This document shows, one piece after another, positions 54,135 to 64,000 of a stretch of DNA of 64,000 nt (the stretch's first letter is position 1; each line of letters starts with the position of its first letter). This DNA is from Liolophura sinensis. Lineage: Eukaryota; Mollusca; Polyplacophora; Chitonida; Chitonidae. The translations under genes and the position numbers were made by a program. The notes under the pieces were generated by a model, which saw only the letters and a program-made list of their open reading frames with translations, ran no database searches and had not been told where the DNA came from. The stretch covers positions 16,435,570 through 16,499,569 of the forward strand of contig NC_088300.1 of NCBI RefSeq assembly GCF_032854445.1, read 5' to 3'.

Positions 54135-54678
54135 TTTCATACAATATGACAAACATTTATTCCAATGCAAATACAGAACAGATTTTTGACTTTGACTGTT
54201 TGACTATGATCCAGCTATATCAAAATAATTCTTTCAAGAAGACTCAGGATTCTCCATTTATACTCCAGAAATTACTGTATTTGTTCGACTTTTCCAAATA
54301 TTTTAAATAATACTAAATTATGATGAAACCAAACTTATCATAACATGAATACAATATTGTGTGATACATTAGCTTCTTCACAGTAACATCATAGTATCTA
54401 TAATATTAGCTCAGTTTTAAAATTATGTTAAACAAAAATGATAAAAATTATAGACAAGTTCACTGATGAATTACTTAATATCTGAAACAATAGCCATGAT
54501 TTATACAAAACCTTTAACTTGTGAGCATGTTTGCGTATTTGACATCTGGAATCCAACATGTTACATAAAAAATCATTTCAAATTCAATATTCAAATCTTC
54601 CAAAAAATATGGCTTCCAATATCAGTACTGCTGCTTTTTGATTCTCAAAAATATTTGATGAAGCACTACTTTATTTCA

Positions 54679-55215
54679 TCACAGAAGAATGTCTACAATA
54701 ATTTTCAAAATATTGACAAATATGGTAAAGAGCAAGGACTCCTCTTCCTCGCCTTGCTTGGGCGACATGGGGCGAGCATTGGAGGGTTTTTGAGCAGCAG
54801 CATCCTGTTCCACAGAGTCCATGTAGTCAGAATCAACATCCGCAAGGTGGGATATGGACAACGAATACTCTGACTCCTCGTGTAAGAAGTAACCATATAT
54901 CCCGATCCACACAGGTCTGCCAAAATAAGCAGGAATATCCACCTGATCAATGCCACAAGTCACAGACTGCAATTCACAATCATCATATGAAGGTTTCTGA
55001 TTCTTGTCCGAGACATAAATATCACAGTCCCCTTGTATAGAAGTCAGTGTAAGCTGCAGGTATCCAGGCCGTATAAGACGGTAATATGTGGAGTTCTCTG
55101 CCCCTACAGTGCCATAGAGCACCTGAAGAACCTGCTGGGCGGAGCTCTTCCATACCAGATTCCAGGTAAGCCAAGCGTACAAAATCACCCAACGCCACCC
55201 ACAGGACAACGCCAT
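54679..55215 (-). CDS. C6orf120: UPF0669 protein, C6orf120 homologue
   Basis: 178 residues in one coding exon. MALSCGWRWVILYAWLTW is a signal peptide. The body carries VLYGTVGAENSTYYRL, GDCDIYVSDKNQKPSYDD, CELQSVTCGIDQVDIPAYF and RPVWIGIYGY, which closely follow vertebrate C6orf120 in order and wording. N-S-T is a potential N-glycosylation site. The C-terminus is acidic (GEEEE) followed by a hydrophobic tail, also a family trait. Known family: small secreted or ER-lumen glycoprotein, implicated in ER-stress-related apoptosis in vertebrate cells; biochemical role unclear. The start at 55215 is chosen because it opens the signal peptide; a likely 3' splice site lies just upstream (CACTCAG near 55223), so the 5' UTR is probably split. 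It is transcribed away from STYX. Confidence 0.9.
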   Translation of the reverse strand: MALSCGWRWVILYAWLTWNLVWKSSAQQVLQVLYGTVGAENSTYYRLIRPGYLQLTLTSIQGDCDIYVSDKNQKPSYDDCELQSVTCGIDQVDIPAYFGRPVWIGIYGYFLHEESEYSLSISHLADVDSDYMDSVEQDAAAQKPSNARPMSPKQGEEEESLLFTIFVNILKIIVDILL

Positions 55216-56101
55216 ATCCCCACCCTGAGTGGCCAAAGATGAGTCAGCACAACACCTAAAAGGACAAACCAAGAACTCGTCAAAGGCACATGAGCACACA
55301 TTAGCTCTTCAGCAGTAATATTAAATAGGCTATTTTTAAAAATAAGTTTATTGGCTGTAACAAATCGTCCAAAAAAAGATTTCATTTCCACAGAAAATGC
55401 AATGGCTGTAAGAATTAGAAACTCGGAATTGACCACACATTAACTTAGGTAAAAGTAGTCAATCATGATTCATGACGTGAAAATTTCAAACTAGCATATC
55501 AATTCCATGAATGAATGAATGCCACACTGACGTCTACATTGACTACTGATTCCTATTCTCTACCTGACCCAGATACATCAGCAACCTCAGCATGGTGTGC
55601 GATCAGGATCTAGTCACAGATTTGGTATTTTCAAAACATAAATTTCATCGGCTTGAAACAGAGGCATTACTGGGGGTGAAAACACAGTGAATTTAACCCA
55701 GGCAAGAACAGGCCTTAATTTTACCATAAAACTTAGAACTGGTAGCAAGGCTACCAAAGAGCTCGCCTGTATGAGACACATGGATGCAAAACTTCACTGA
55801 AATCATGAATCTGGTAATTTACAGTAATTAATATGCTTAGAGAGAATCAGCGATGAAACATCCCCCTTGGATCACTGTGCTTTATACATGTATGCATGTA
55901 AAACTTCAGGTCAACAAATACAATACTTTTTAAGATACCACCCCTAACATTTTGTTTCACACTGATTCTAATACCTAATACACGAAGTCAGGAATTCATT
56001 AATTTATGGTACTTAATATGCACACATGCAATCAACATTGGAATTTCCACCTCATGCTATTGTGCTCTATATGTGTGCAAACCCTGAGCTCAATATCTGC
56101 A

Positions 56102-56371
56102 AGGGGCTTCTGTGGCTCAGTTGGTTAGTGCGCTTGCGCAGCGTCGTTAACCCAGGAGACTCTCACCAATGCAGCTGGTGTGAGTTCAAGTTCAGCTCAT
56201 GCTGGCTTCCTCTCCGGCCATACGTGGGAAGGTCTGCCAGAAACCTGCTAATGGTCGTGGGTTTCCCCTGGGCTCTGGCCGGTTTCCACCCACCATAATG
56301 CTGGCCGCCATCGCATAAAAAAAATATTCTTGAGTACGGCATAAAACACCAATCAAATAAATAAATAAATC
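56102..56371 (+). repeat. tRNA-derived SINE, family A, full length
   Basis: GGGGCTTCTGTGGCTCAGTT head, GAGTTCAAGTTCAGCTC, GGCTTCCTCTCCGGCC, TGGTCGTGGGTTTCCCC and the GAGTACGGCATAAAACACC tail with AAATAAATA repeats. Lies between the divergent C6orf120 and STYX genes. Confidence 0.88.
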
Positions 56372-57123
56372 AATATCTGCAGTACTTTTTAAGATGCCAC
56401 CTCTAACATTTTGTTTAACATTGCTTTCTCTATCACTGGATGCAAATACTCAGGGTACGACATAAGCTATGCCTGTACTTTACACAAGAAAGCTAAGAAT
56501 GAAAAATATAGCTTTTAGGGTAGGAAGTCTTTCGGGAAAATTAATCAGAATGTGCCTTGCCTTCAAATATGATAGTTTCAGTGCCCTATAGTACTTTAAA
56601 CATTAGGCATTGCCAAAAATCAACATTTTGCCCATTTAGATCCATGTTATTTATCACCTCTTGCTCCTTGCAAGGAACCCAGATGCTTGATACTATGAAT
56701 TGCAGATTAGGACTCGCAATACTACAATAAGCCGAGTCTGCACTTCAGGAATCTTGCAAGTTCACACAGGTCGAGACAAGACAGGGTGTGGCCTGTCATA
56801 AACTAACGCAGCTAAAAAGCGAAATGTGTATTCAGTCTAGCAAGCACAGTAAAACTCCGCCTCTTAGCAGCATTAGTTTGCAAGAGCCCCCACCCTGTCT
56901 TGTCCATGTATGCATGACTCCTGACATGCCAACTCGGCTTATATTAGAACTCATCAACTACTACAGTTGTACTAGGCAAAAAAAAAATAAATAAATAAAT
57001 AAAAGAATCTTCTTTACACACTGAACACCCGAGAAGTTTATCAAAGGTAAACACCGCCACCACCCGATTCTTTACAACTCCAGTACATGCATCATTCCAT
57101 GACTCCGTGCAGTCATCATGAAA

Positions 57124-57190
57124 TTATTCTTTGGGTTATATTGTTGAGTACGACGTTAAACCCCAAACACTCACTCACTCACTCACTCTT
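57124..57190 (+). repeat. SINE family B tail fragment
   Basis: TGTTGAGTACGACGTTAAAC then CCCAAACACTCACTCACTCA. This is the reverse complement of the 5'-most part of the 1971 copy, so it is the 3' end of a plus-strand truncated SINE, upstream of STYX. Confidence 0.6.
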
Positions 57191-57998
57191 TGGGTTATAT
57201 ATCGAGTTATGTAAGTCTACTGATACCGGTAGTGAAAGGTTGCTGGATGTGCAAATTTCGAGGCGATACACCTCGGGTCGCGCTTGCAAATGCATTTAAC
57301 TGTGCTTTGTTTTTTTAGCAATAGAGGGCTGATATAGCTTAGCGTGCAACTCCACGCTGTAAATACACTAGCCTTACCATAACCGTTTGAGGTTTTAAAA
57401 ATGACACTTCTCCACTGAAGATGAACACATCCTATCTACCTGCACAGTTTTACACTAAAAATGATGACGTTCCCAATCAAGTGTTGTCTTAACAGCCTGC
57501 TCACAGCGGTAGAATTTTTCACGTGTGAAGTGTCTCCTCTGCTAGCAGACGATTCTGTTTAGAGACAGCATTTCAGACATTTCAGGTGTTTCTCTGTATT
57601 TGAACAGAAGTATATCTTTTCTACACCACTAGCAGTAGGGCTGAAATTAATTTTATGGTATAGTTTGTCCGATGACTGGTAACTGTACGAATCAAAGCAG
57701 CCTATTTTTTGTGGCAGAGGTCAAACTTGTTCCAAGCGCGATAAAGCAGAATACATGCGGGGAAATAAAGTATCTGTAGGAGGGCGAAACTGATAACGTT
57801 ACTGATAGAGAGATTTACAGTGTTTTATGACAAGATGATCTGTCTGACTGTATCGTCCCGATGGTCATTTATTGTGTCGAGATGTCCGGTTAAATGATGG
57901 TGTGTTACAGGGGAAGATCAAAGCCTTCATTGTCTTGTTCACAATGAAGGGTGCAACAACAACAACAACAGCTATTGTTGACAAGTCGCAGCCTTACG

Positions 57999-60900
57999 AT
58001 GAATTTTAACTTCCCGCCAGTGCCGAATGAAGGAGAAGTGCCCGGGGTGTGGAACTTATTTTTATTATGCTAAAAATGGGTTAAGCATCACAAATGACAT
58101 TCAAGTTGAACGACACAAACAATTTTAGCTGGATAGGCTGTCATTTCTTGATTGTGTCTGTCATCAGTACCAACGTTTCTATACTAACGTCTGCTTAAAT
58201 CCTCTAGATATCCTAGCTTGTACAAGTGCATATACTGGTCTATGCAGTATGATGTAATGCGGTGTCACTGAATCCATCTAGATGGATTACAGTTGGCTGG
58301 GTCAGTGCGACATGCCTGGGCTCACCATTATTTTATTGAGCACCAGTGAAGAATAGGTTGATCCTTTTGTTTGCTAATGAGCCCTTCTTATCTGTTCGTT
58401 GTGAAAAGCTGGTTCTTCAGTGAATTGACGTCACTCTACCACTTGACAAAACTCAACTTTAAATTCCCATTTTTATTATTGTACTAATAGTTGTTAGTAT
58501 ATAAACATGTAATGCATTTGTTCAATAGAAGTGGGATATTTGTGGCAACCAACTGGTAGCCCAAGGTGTCTACATTGATGTCTACATATTCTGCACATTA
58601 TCAGCATGTTTTGTTCACCAGTAGTTTGGGTTCACAACGGCGTATATAGCACAGTTTGGACATGAATGGCCAAAAATGTTACTTTCTTGTTCAATCCTAC
58701 TCCAGTTATCTATACAAGGACCCTATTTATATATTTCAGTCCACCAACATGGTGATATGTAATGTGTTGGGTGAAAGTCACTCAGAACACCTTGGAACGT
58801 GTGCAGTGAATTGTGCCTTTGACCCAACACCTCACATTTGACCTCGTGTTTGTTTAATGATGGTGATATGTAAATTTGTGTACACTGAAAATAATTTCAG
58901 TTATTAAAAGAAAACATCAAGTTTGTGCCACAGTTCAGAATATTTAGTTCTTTTTATTTATTTCCTTACATTTATTTATATGTTTATTTTTAGGACTGGG
59001 CTTATGCAATGAGAAGAGATATGCAGGTTTGTGATCTTATTTTCTCAATTTTTTCCTTAACTTTTTTAGATGTACACATGTAATTTGGAATATATTAGTT
59101 ATTACAATATTTATTTGATTTACACAAAGAAGGAAAAGGCTATTAATTGTTATAATTTTAGACCAGATATTTAACTAATTTAATAAAAAATTAAAGAGAA
59201 TGATATTTAAGATGCTTGATCTTCATTTATTGTTTACAGTTAGATCTTACAAATTCTTCCTGATTAATACCTAATGCTGATGTCATGAGGTGCAAACTGA
59301 ATGGATTAGAGGAGCACAAATAGTATATATCAGGACCATATATTGTGATCAGTACTGGTAATGTATGATTAAAGCCCTTTGTTTTTTGTCCTCAGGAAAT
59401 TCTTCCTGGGTTGTACCTAGGCCCTTACGCTGCTGCTATGAGGTCGAAGCTGAGTGTATTAGAGGAGAAAAGGATAACTCATATTGTTTGTATCAGACAT
59501 GCAGTGGAGGCAAACTTTGTCAAACCCAACTTCATCAACAAATTTCAGTAAGTGTTGGGGTATTCTGCAAAAAAAACAAAAAAAAACAAATGTGTCCAAG
59601 TTTGTCCATGATTGTAACAACTACAGCAATTGTCAGCTTGTTCCTTGGTGACAGTACAGATTGCAGTAACAGTTACATGCATAAGGGATCAAACTATTCA
59701 GGTAAATGAACAATGATGAAAAACATATTTATAAGTTGCTATTTTCTATACATGTTCATGAATTAGAACTTGAATTTTTGATTGGTGGAACTGAAATCAT
59801 GTAAGGAATGCAATGTCACTGGATGTAGTATCATTTTGATTTCATCGATGGAGGTACGGTACTGTACTAATGAAAACTGTGCATCTGTATCTGAAATAAA
59901 TGGGAATGCTGTTATATAGAGTTCATATATTTAATTTTTTCGATTGATGTTTAAAACTGTGGTCAAAAAATTTTTATTTATGCGACCGTAGTCGGGTTTA
60001 TGGATGGAGGAAACTGAAGTGAACCACCTATCTTTGCCAGACACTTGACTTCCTGACGCAAAGCCTCCGCAGGAACAGCGAGGACTGGTTTTGAAAATGC
60101 GACCTCATTTTTCAGGAGCCTGCTAGTCGCAACAAGTGGCAGGCTTTAACTATCTGAGCCTGTGAGGACCCTTCCTAAATATAGACAACATTCTGAAAGT
60201 CTTACCTACACTGTACATAATGTATTTGTATTTGTTTTTTTATTACAGATACTTGGTCATTGACATTTCTGACTCAGTAACAGAGAACATCATTCAACAT
60301 TTCCCAAAGGTGATTAATGCTTATTGTAATTATCAACCCTGAAAGTACATTTTCGTATGGATTTGTTAGACACAAACTCACTGTGAAATTGACCGTCAGA
60401 TATATTATCTCGCTGGGAACTTGATAGTCAGACATATTAGATGACTGAAATCAACAATCAGATATATTATCTACCTGTATCTCTTCTCAACAGGTGAAGG
60501 GTTTCCTTGATGAATGTTTGCAGTCAGGAGGCAGGGCCTTAGTCCATGGTAATGCAGGTATTTCTCGCAGGTAAGTAGATATTGTGAATGGCACAAACAT
60601 ATTTTAGCATGAAACACTTGTATCATTTAAAATGTCAGATATTTCTTTATTCAAAAAAAGTGTCTGATTTTGTTTGTTGTATATTTTTTTTTGTACTTGA
60701 GAACAGGTATGCATCATAAAATGCTACTGATCTTATTCTGCCATTGGGAATTATTCTAGGTGTCTCAAAAAAAATTAAATGGATAGCAACTTCTTTTCAT
60801 TGCATGAATAGCATTTGGTGTGATTCCATTAATACTTTGGGGGCCTCCGTGGCTCAGTAGGCTAGTGCACTAACTCAGCGTAATGAACCAGTACTCTCTC

Positions 60901-63160
60901 ACCAATGCAGTCTCTGTGAGTTCAAGTCCAGCTCATGTTGGCTTCCTCTCTGGCCGTACGTGGGAAGGTCTGTCAGCAATCTGCAGATGGTCGTTGGTTT
61001 CCCCAGGCTCTTCCCAGTTTCCACCCACCATAATGTCGTCGTATAAGTGAAATATTTTCGAGTACTGCATAAAACACAAATCAAATAAATAAAATAAATG
61101 AATACTTTGATCAGTCACATCCCATTGTTTTATTTGATACATATCTGGAATGGAAACATGCCATAAATGTTTGTGTTAGCTGTTCACCATGTGTGAAAAC
61201 ATCACCTGATTTGATGTGTTAATGTAAGGTTGATAATAGATATATTACATATAGATTGTTATAGATTGATGTTAATTTTCCAGTGCTGCTCTGGTGATTG
61301 CCTACATTATGGAGAAGTATGGACTCTGCTACAAGTAAGGTTGTTATTGAACTATTTAGGCTTCAGTGAAAAGAAAAACACAAACATGAAACCTTTGGTA
61401 AACTAAGGAAATGACTGCCAGTAGAAAATAGAAAGGTTGTGTTTTAATGACTCAGAAGTTGAGACATACCCCCATAACAGTTTATAATTGGATAAAATTG
61501 TGAACCCAATCAAGAATAGGTGTGTTACAGTGATATTTGAAGATATAGATAGTTATGGCTCAGTTAATATGTCTTTAAATTCCCCAGATGTTTTTAGTGA
61601 CGTGTCTCACAATTTTGGTTATCTAACAGTAAGAGTGGACAAAAGATTTTGTGAAAGGAAGGTGTAGAACTTCAGCAAATCACATATACAATTACATGAA
61701 ATTATAAATGTGTGTAACAAAATGGAACAAAAGATATTTGGGTATAAATTCTATGTTGTTGACATCTCAGAGAGTTTATCTGATCAGTGATTGCCTTTCT
61801 CCTGTGTTACCAGAGATGCTTTTGGGTATGTACAGCAGAGGAGATTCTGCATCAACCCAAATGAGGGATTTGCCCACCAGCTTACGGTAAGGAGACAAAC
61901 CAGCATGTTGCTCAAACATTGCAAAAATTTGACATGTTTATTGTTGTTAATAAAATATATTCTGGCCAAAAATGTTAAAAAGTCTTCTCTGACAATTATT
62001 TGTACATGTACTTATATACTTTACTCTGATATGGTGCTGATCATATTTTTCGAGATTATACCTGGCACGTCAGGTATTTGCTAGAAGCGTATGATGGACA
62101 ATATTTATGATGTGTATATACTAATGACTATGATTTTGTTGTATTCGAAGATACTAGCGCAATACCCATAGTTAACATATACTTGTATCCTACTTTCTGG
62201 GTGCAATTTTTCAAATCTCGTCCTTTGATCTTCAACAATGCGCCTGCCAAGTTTATTTATTTGATTGGTGTTTGCGCCGTACCCAAGGATATTTCACTGA
62301 TACGACGACGGCCAGCATTATGGTGGAATAAAACCAGGCAGAGCCTGGGATAAATCTGGAAAGTGTGAAGTCTATGACTTGAATGGTTGTGATGTAAGTA
62401 AATGATGGAGATACACAGACACAGCTTTATAGTTACAAAGTAGTAAAGGTTTTTCACCATTTTTCTGTTTCAGGAGTATGAACCCATCTACAAGGCCAAG
62501 TTAAGTTTACAGAATGGACAGAGATCAGCAGACACTGGTATGCTGAAACAATTCATCCAAAAATATTATCTCTTCTTTGTGTTAATATGTAGTAAAATTA
62601 AACAAATGTACCTGTCGTAGTGGTTTGTTCAGTAGATTAGAACTTTTCTTTGTTGTCCTGAATCATGAATTCATTACAAAATAGTTTCATATGTATAATG
62701 GATTTTAGAGATGTTAAATGACTTAAAATTTCAGCCAGTACTGAGTTGCTATTTTTTGCCAGATTCTCAGATCTAGTTGTTTTGAGGTTTGTTTGGAATG
62801 TGTGATGATATCCAACTTGAAAACTTTTTCGTTTCAGCGTCCAAAGCAGTATTTCATTACATTTATTTGAATGCATTTAAAAAAGCAACCTTTGGGGCAA
62901 AAGTTTGGGTCACTTAACTTTATCTCATTTTATTTGGCGTGAGCTCTCCATTATTTATAATATTGTAAAGAAAAATAAATGTTAACATTTAGATCGGTAG
63001 TAGTATTTTCCAGCCTGTGTGAAGAAGTCCACTTTTTAAAATCCTGACATGCTAAATTTCTTACAGGAATAACAGACTTATGCTCATGTTGGCAGGAATG
63101 TTGAAGAGGAAGTTAACAGAGGACCATGAAGAGGATGGGTGTTCTTGGATGGATACATAA
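57999..63160 (+). CDS. STYX: STYX, catalytically dead dual-specificity phosphatase homologue
   Basis: Nine exons: 57999-58046, 58994-59026, 59396-59547, 60249-60309, 60494-60570, 61284-61334, 61814-61886, 62474-62537, 63096-63160; total 624 nt, 207 residues (human about 223). Read across: MNFNFPPVPNEGE, DWAYAMRRDMQ, EILPGLYLGPYAAAMRSKL, THIVCIRHAVEANFVKPNF, YLVIDISDSVTENII, VKGFLDECLQSGGRALVHG, NAGISRSAALVIAYIMEKYG, DAFGYVQQRRFCINPN and the C-terminal LKRKLTEDHEEDG. The signature is HGNAGISRS, where active DUSPs have H-C-x-x-G-x-x-R-S; Gly replaces the nucleophilic Cys (residue 117), as in vertebrate STYX. Known family role: binds phospho-substrates such as ERK1/2 and the F-box protein FBXW7 without catalysis. 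Exon 1's donor (GGG|GTGTGG) is weak; GAA|GTGCCC at 58037 would remove three residues and stay in frame. Confidence 0.93.
59935..60175 (-). repeat. STYX: tRNA-headed SINE, family C
   Basis: Left end CGATTGATGTTTAAAACTGT then GGATGGAGGAAACTGAAGT. The right end, inverted, reads GGTCCTCACAGGCTCAGATA with an A-box-like start and a GCGAC-rich stem. Separate from family A. Sits in the STYX intron between exons 3 and 4. Confidence 0.6.
60494..60570 (+). CDS. STYX: STYX exon 5: pseudo-active-site loop
   Basis: Encodes VKGFLDECLQSGGRALVHG then NAGISR; the following S is completed by exon 6. This is the P-loop exon. The Cys-to-Gly change at the second position of the signature is the family-defining loss of catalysis. 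Acceptor CAACAG, donor CGCAG|GTAAGT. Confidence 0.93.
60838..61099 (+). repeat. STYX: tRNA-derived SINE, family A, full length
   Basis: GGGGGCCTCCGTGGCTCAGT head through GAGTACTGCATAAAACAC and an AAATAAATA tail. In the STYX intron between exons 5 and 6. Confidence 0.88.
62253..62365 (-). repeat. STYX: family A SINE fragment in a STYX intron
   Basis: TTTATTTATTTGATTGGTGT, TTGCGCCGTACCCAAGGAT and ACGACGGCCAGCATTATGG. Ends about 110 bp before STYX exon 8. Confidence 0.75.
63096..63160 (+). CDS. STYX: STYX exon 9: C-terminus, two possible acceptors
   Basis: With the acceptor TTGGCAG (63095) the exon reads MLKRKLTEDHEEDGCSWMDT and stops at 63160, matching the basic-acidic end of known STYX (L-K-R-x-H-E-E-E). 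A better-looking acceptor TTACAG lies 29 nt upstream (63066) and would give a different short end, ITDLCSCWQEC and stop. The homology-supported choice is the downstream one. Confidence 0.8.
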
Positions 63161-64000
63161 ACACTGCCAGAGCTATTCCCTTTTATTATTGTGGTGCTCA
63201 CCTGTTCTTAAAGGCAACAAATGTCAACAGTTTATGTGGACATCACAAATATTCCTGTGACTCACTTCTCTTAGAAACCTGAGATCTCCACTGGTTTAGC
63301 CACATATTCGTGCCTACCCTGATGGGCTTTTTTTTTTGGAAGGGCTTTTACATATTGTTGCCAGATGGAGTCAGCTGTGAGTGAGTGTTTTCAGAAGAAG
63401 ATTCCTGACAAGCCTAGGTGTCGGACAGCTTAATACAGGGGACCTAATCCTATTTGGAACTGTTGATACCTCACAGAAGAACTTTAATTAACCTCTTGTC
63501 GATCTTCATCTTTGTGAAAATCTACTGCATAGGCCTTCACCATGAGAAACCATTGATAAAAGTGACTGGAGCCTCCTTGGTGAATTTTATGATTATCATG
63601 TATTATAGTTTACAAAGGTGACCAAGTTGTGGTGCACGGTGAATACACGCACATTTGACCAGCCTGAGGAACATTTGACCACCTGACCACTCAAGACTTG
63701 GTTGCGCAGGCTCAAGACACAGTGCAGATGTATGCAACTGCAATTAACACCTGGAGAGTCTAAAGTCACCTGCAGCTTAAAACTTGTCCTGTAAATAATT
63801 ACTTGAAAAGGTATTTTCCAGTCTTTTTTTTTGGGGGGGGGGGGGGTTCTATGAGCGTAGTTGTCTGCCTTGTAGTGTTAACTTCTTGTCTGCCAAAGCA
63901 GCCTGATATGGCCTACAATGTATGTGTCAGTGTTTGGAGTGTAATACATGTACAGTTATAGCCGTTGATTGATGTTTGAACAATCATGAAATATATACTT
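63161..64000 (+). other. STYX: probable STYX 3' UTR
   Basis: No ORF of note and no repeat family recognised. Contains a T-run followed by a 13-G run near 63824-63846. No AATAAA was seen before the window end, so the transcript probably continues. Confidence 0.45.

Larger units (their letters stand above)
48042..54678. other. intergenic region between DSL gene and C6orf120
   Basis: 6.6 kb with one family A SINE (49390), short direct repeats (51535) and a perfect 50-bp duplication (54036). It must hold the DSL gene promoter and C6orf120 3' UTR, but neither a TATA box nor a convincing poly(A) signal was fixed. TTTATT at 54669 (AATAAA on the minus strand) is only five bases past the C6orf120 stop. 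Confidence 0.5.
55216..57998. other. divergent intergenic region between C6orf120 and STYX
   Basis: 2.8 kb between two start codons on opposite strands, with one full SINE (56102-56371) and a SINE tail (57124). A (CAA)n run lies at 57955-57970. The C6orf120 5' UTR exon and both promoters are expected here but not resolved. Confidence 0.5.

Overview
The window is nuclear DNA from an animal. It has widely spaced multi-exon genes with GT-AG introns, many tRNA-headed SINEs, AT/GT microsatellites, minisatellites, MITE-like palindromes and an intact Tc1/mariner transposon. The SINE families resemble those I know from bivalve and other lophotrochozoan genomes, so a mollusc-like marine invertebrate is the best guess. 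That placement is inference and the species is not determined.

Layout: 1-22035 holds no coding region I can support. It is repeat-rich DNA with SINE pieces, three AT/GT microsatellites, minisatellites at about 6.0-6.85 and 14.95-15.35 kb, and two palindromic MITE-like elements. From 48041 down to 22036, on the minus strand, lies a large gene for a membrane protein of the Delta/Serrate/Lag-2 (DSL) Notch-ligand type: signal peptide, MNNL-like N-terminal region, divergent DSL domain, a linker with a furin-type site, about 22 EGF repeats, then one of two alternative last exons, each with its own transmembrane segment and cytoplasmic tail. An intact Tc1 element (30549-32206) sits in one intron, and two long minisatellites lie just upstream of the alternative last exons. 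Several EGF exons (33906-35883 and 29048-29186) carry single-base indels, mostly in G/C runs. Splice phases suggest these are uncorrected sequence errors rather than gene death.

From 48.0 to 54.7 kb is non-coding. Then come two divergent genes: a UPF0669/C6orf120 homologue (minus, CDS 54679-55215), a small secretory-pathway protein, and STYX (plus, nine exons 57999-63160), a dual-specificity-phosphatase-like pseudophosphatase whose catalytic Cys is Gly. The window ends in the probable STYX 3' UTR.

The three host genes are not an obvious pathway. The most interesting object is the DSL/EGF gene, with a possible protease-detachable head and switchable membrane anchors.
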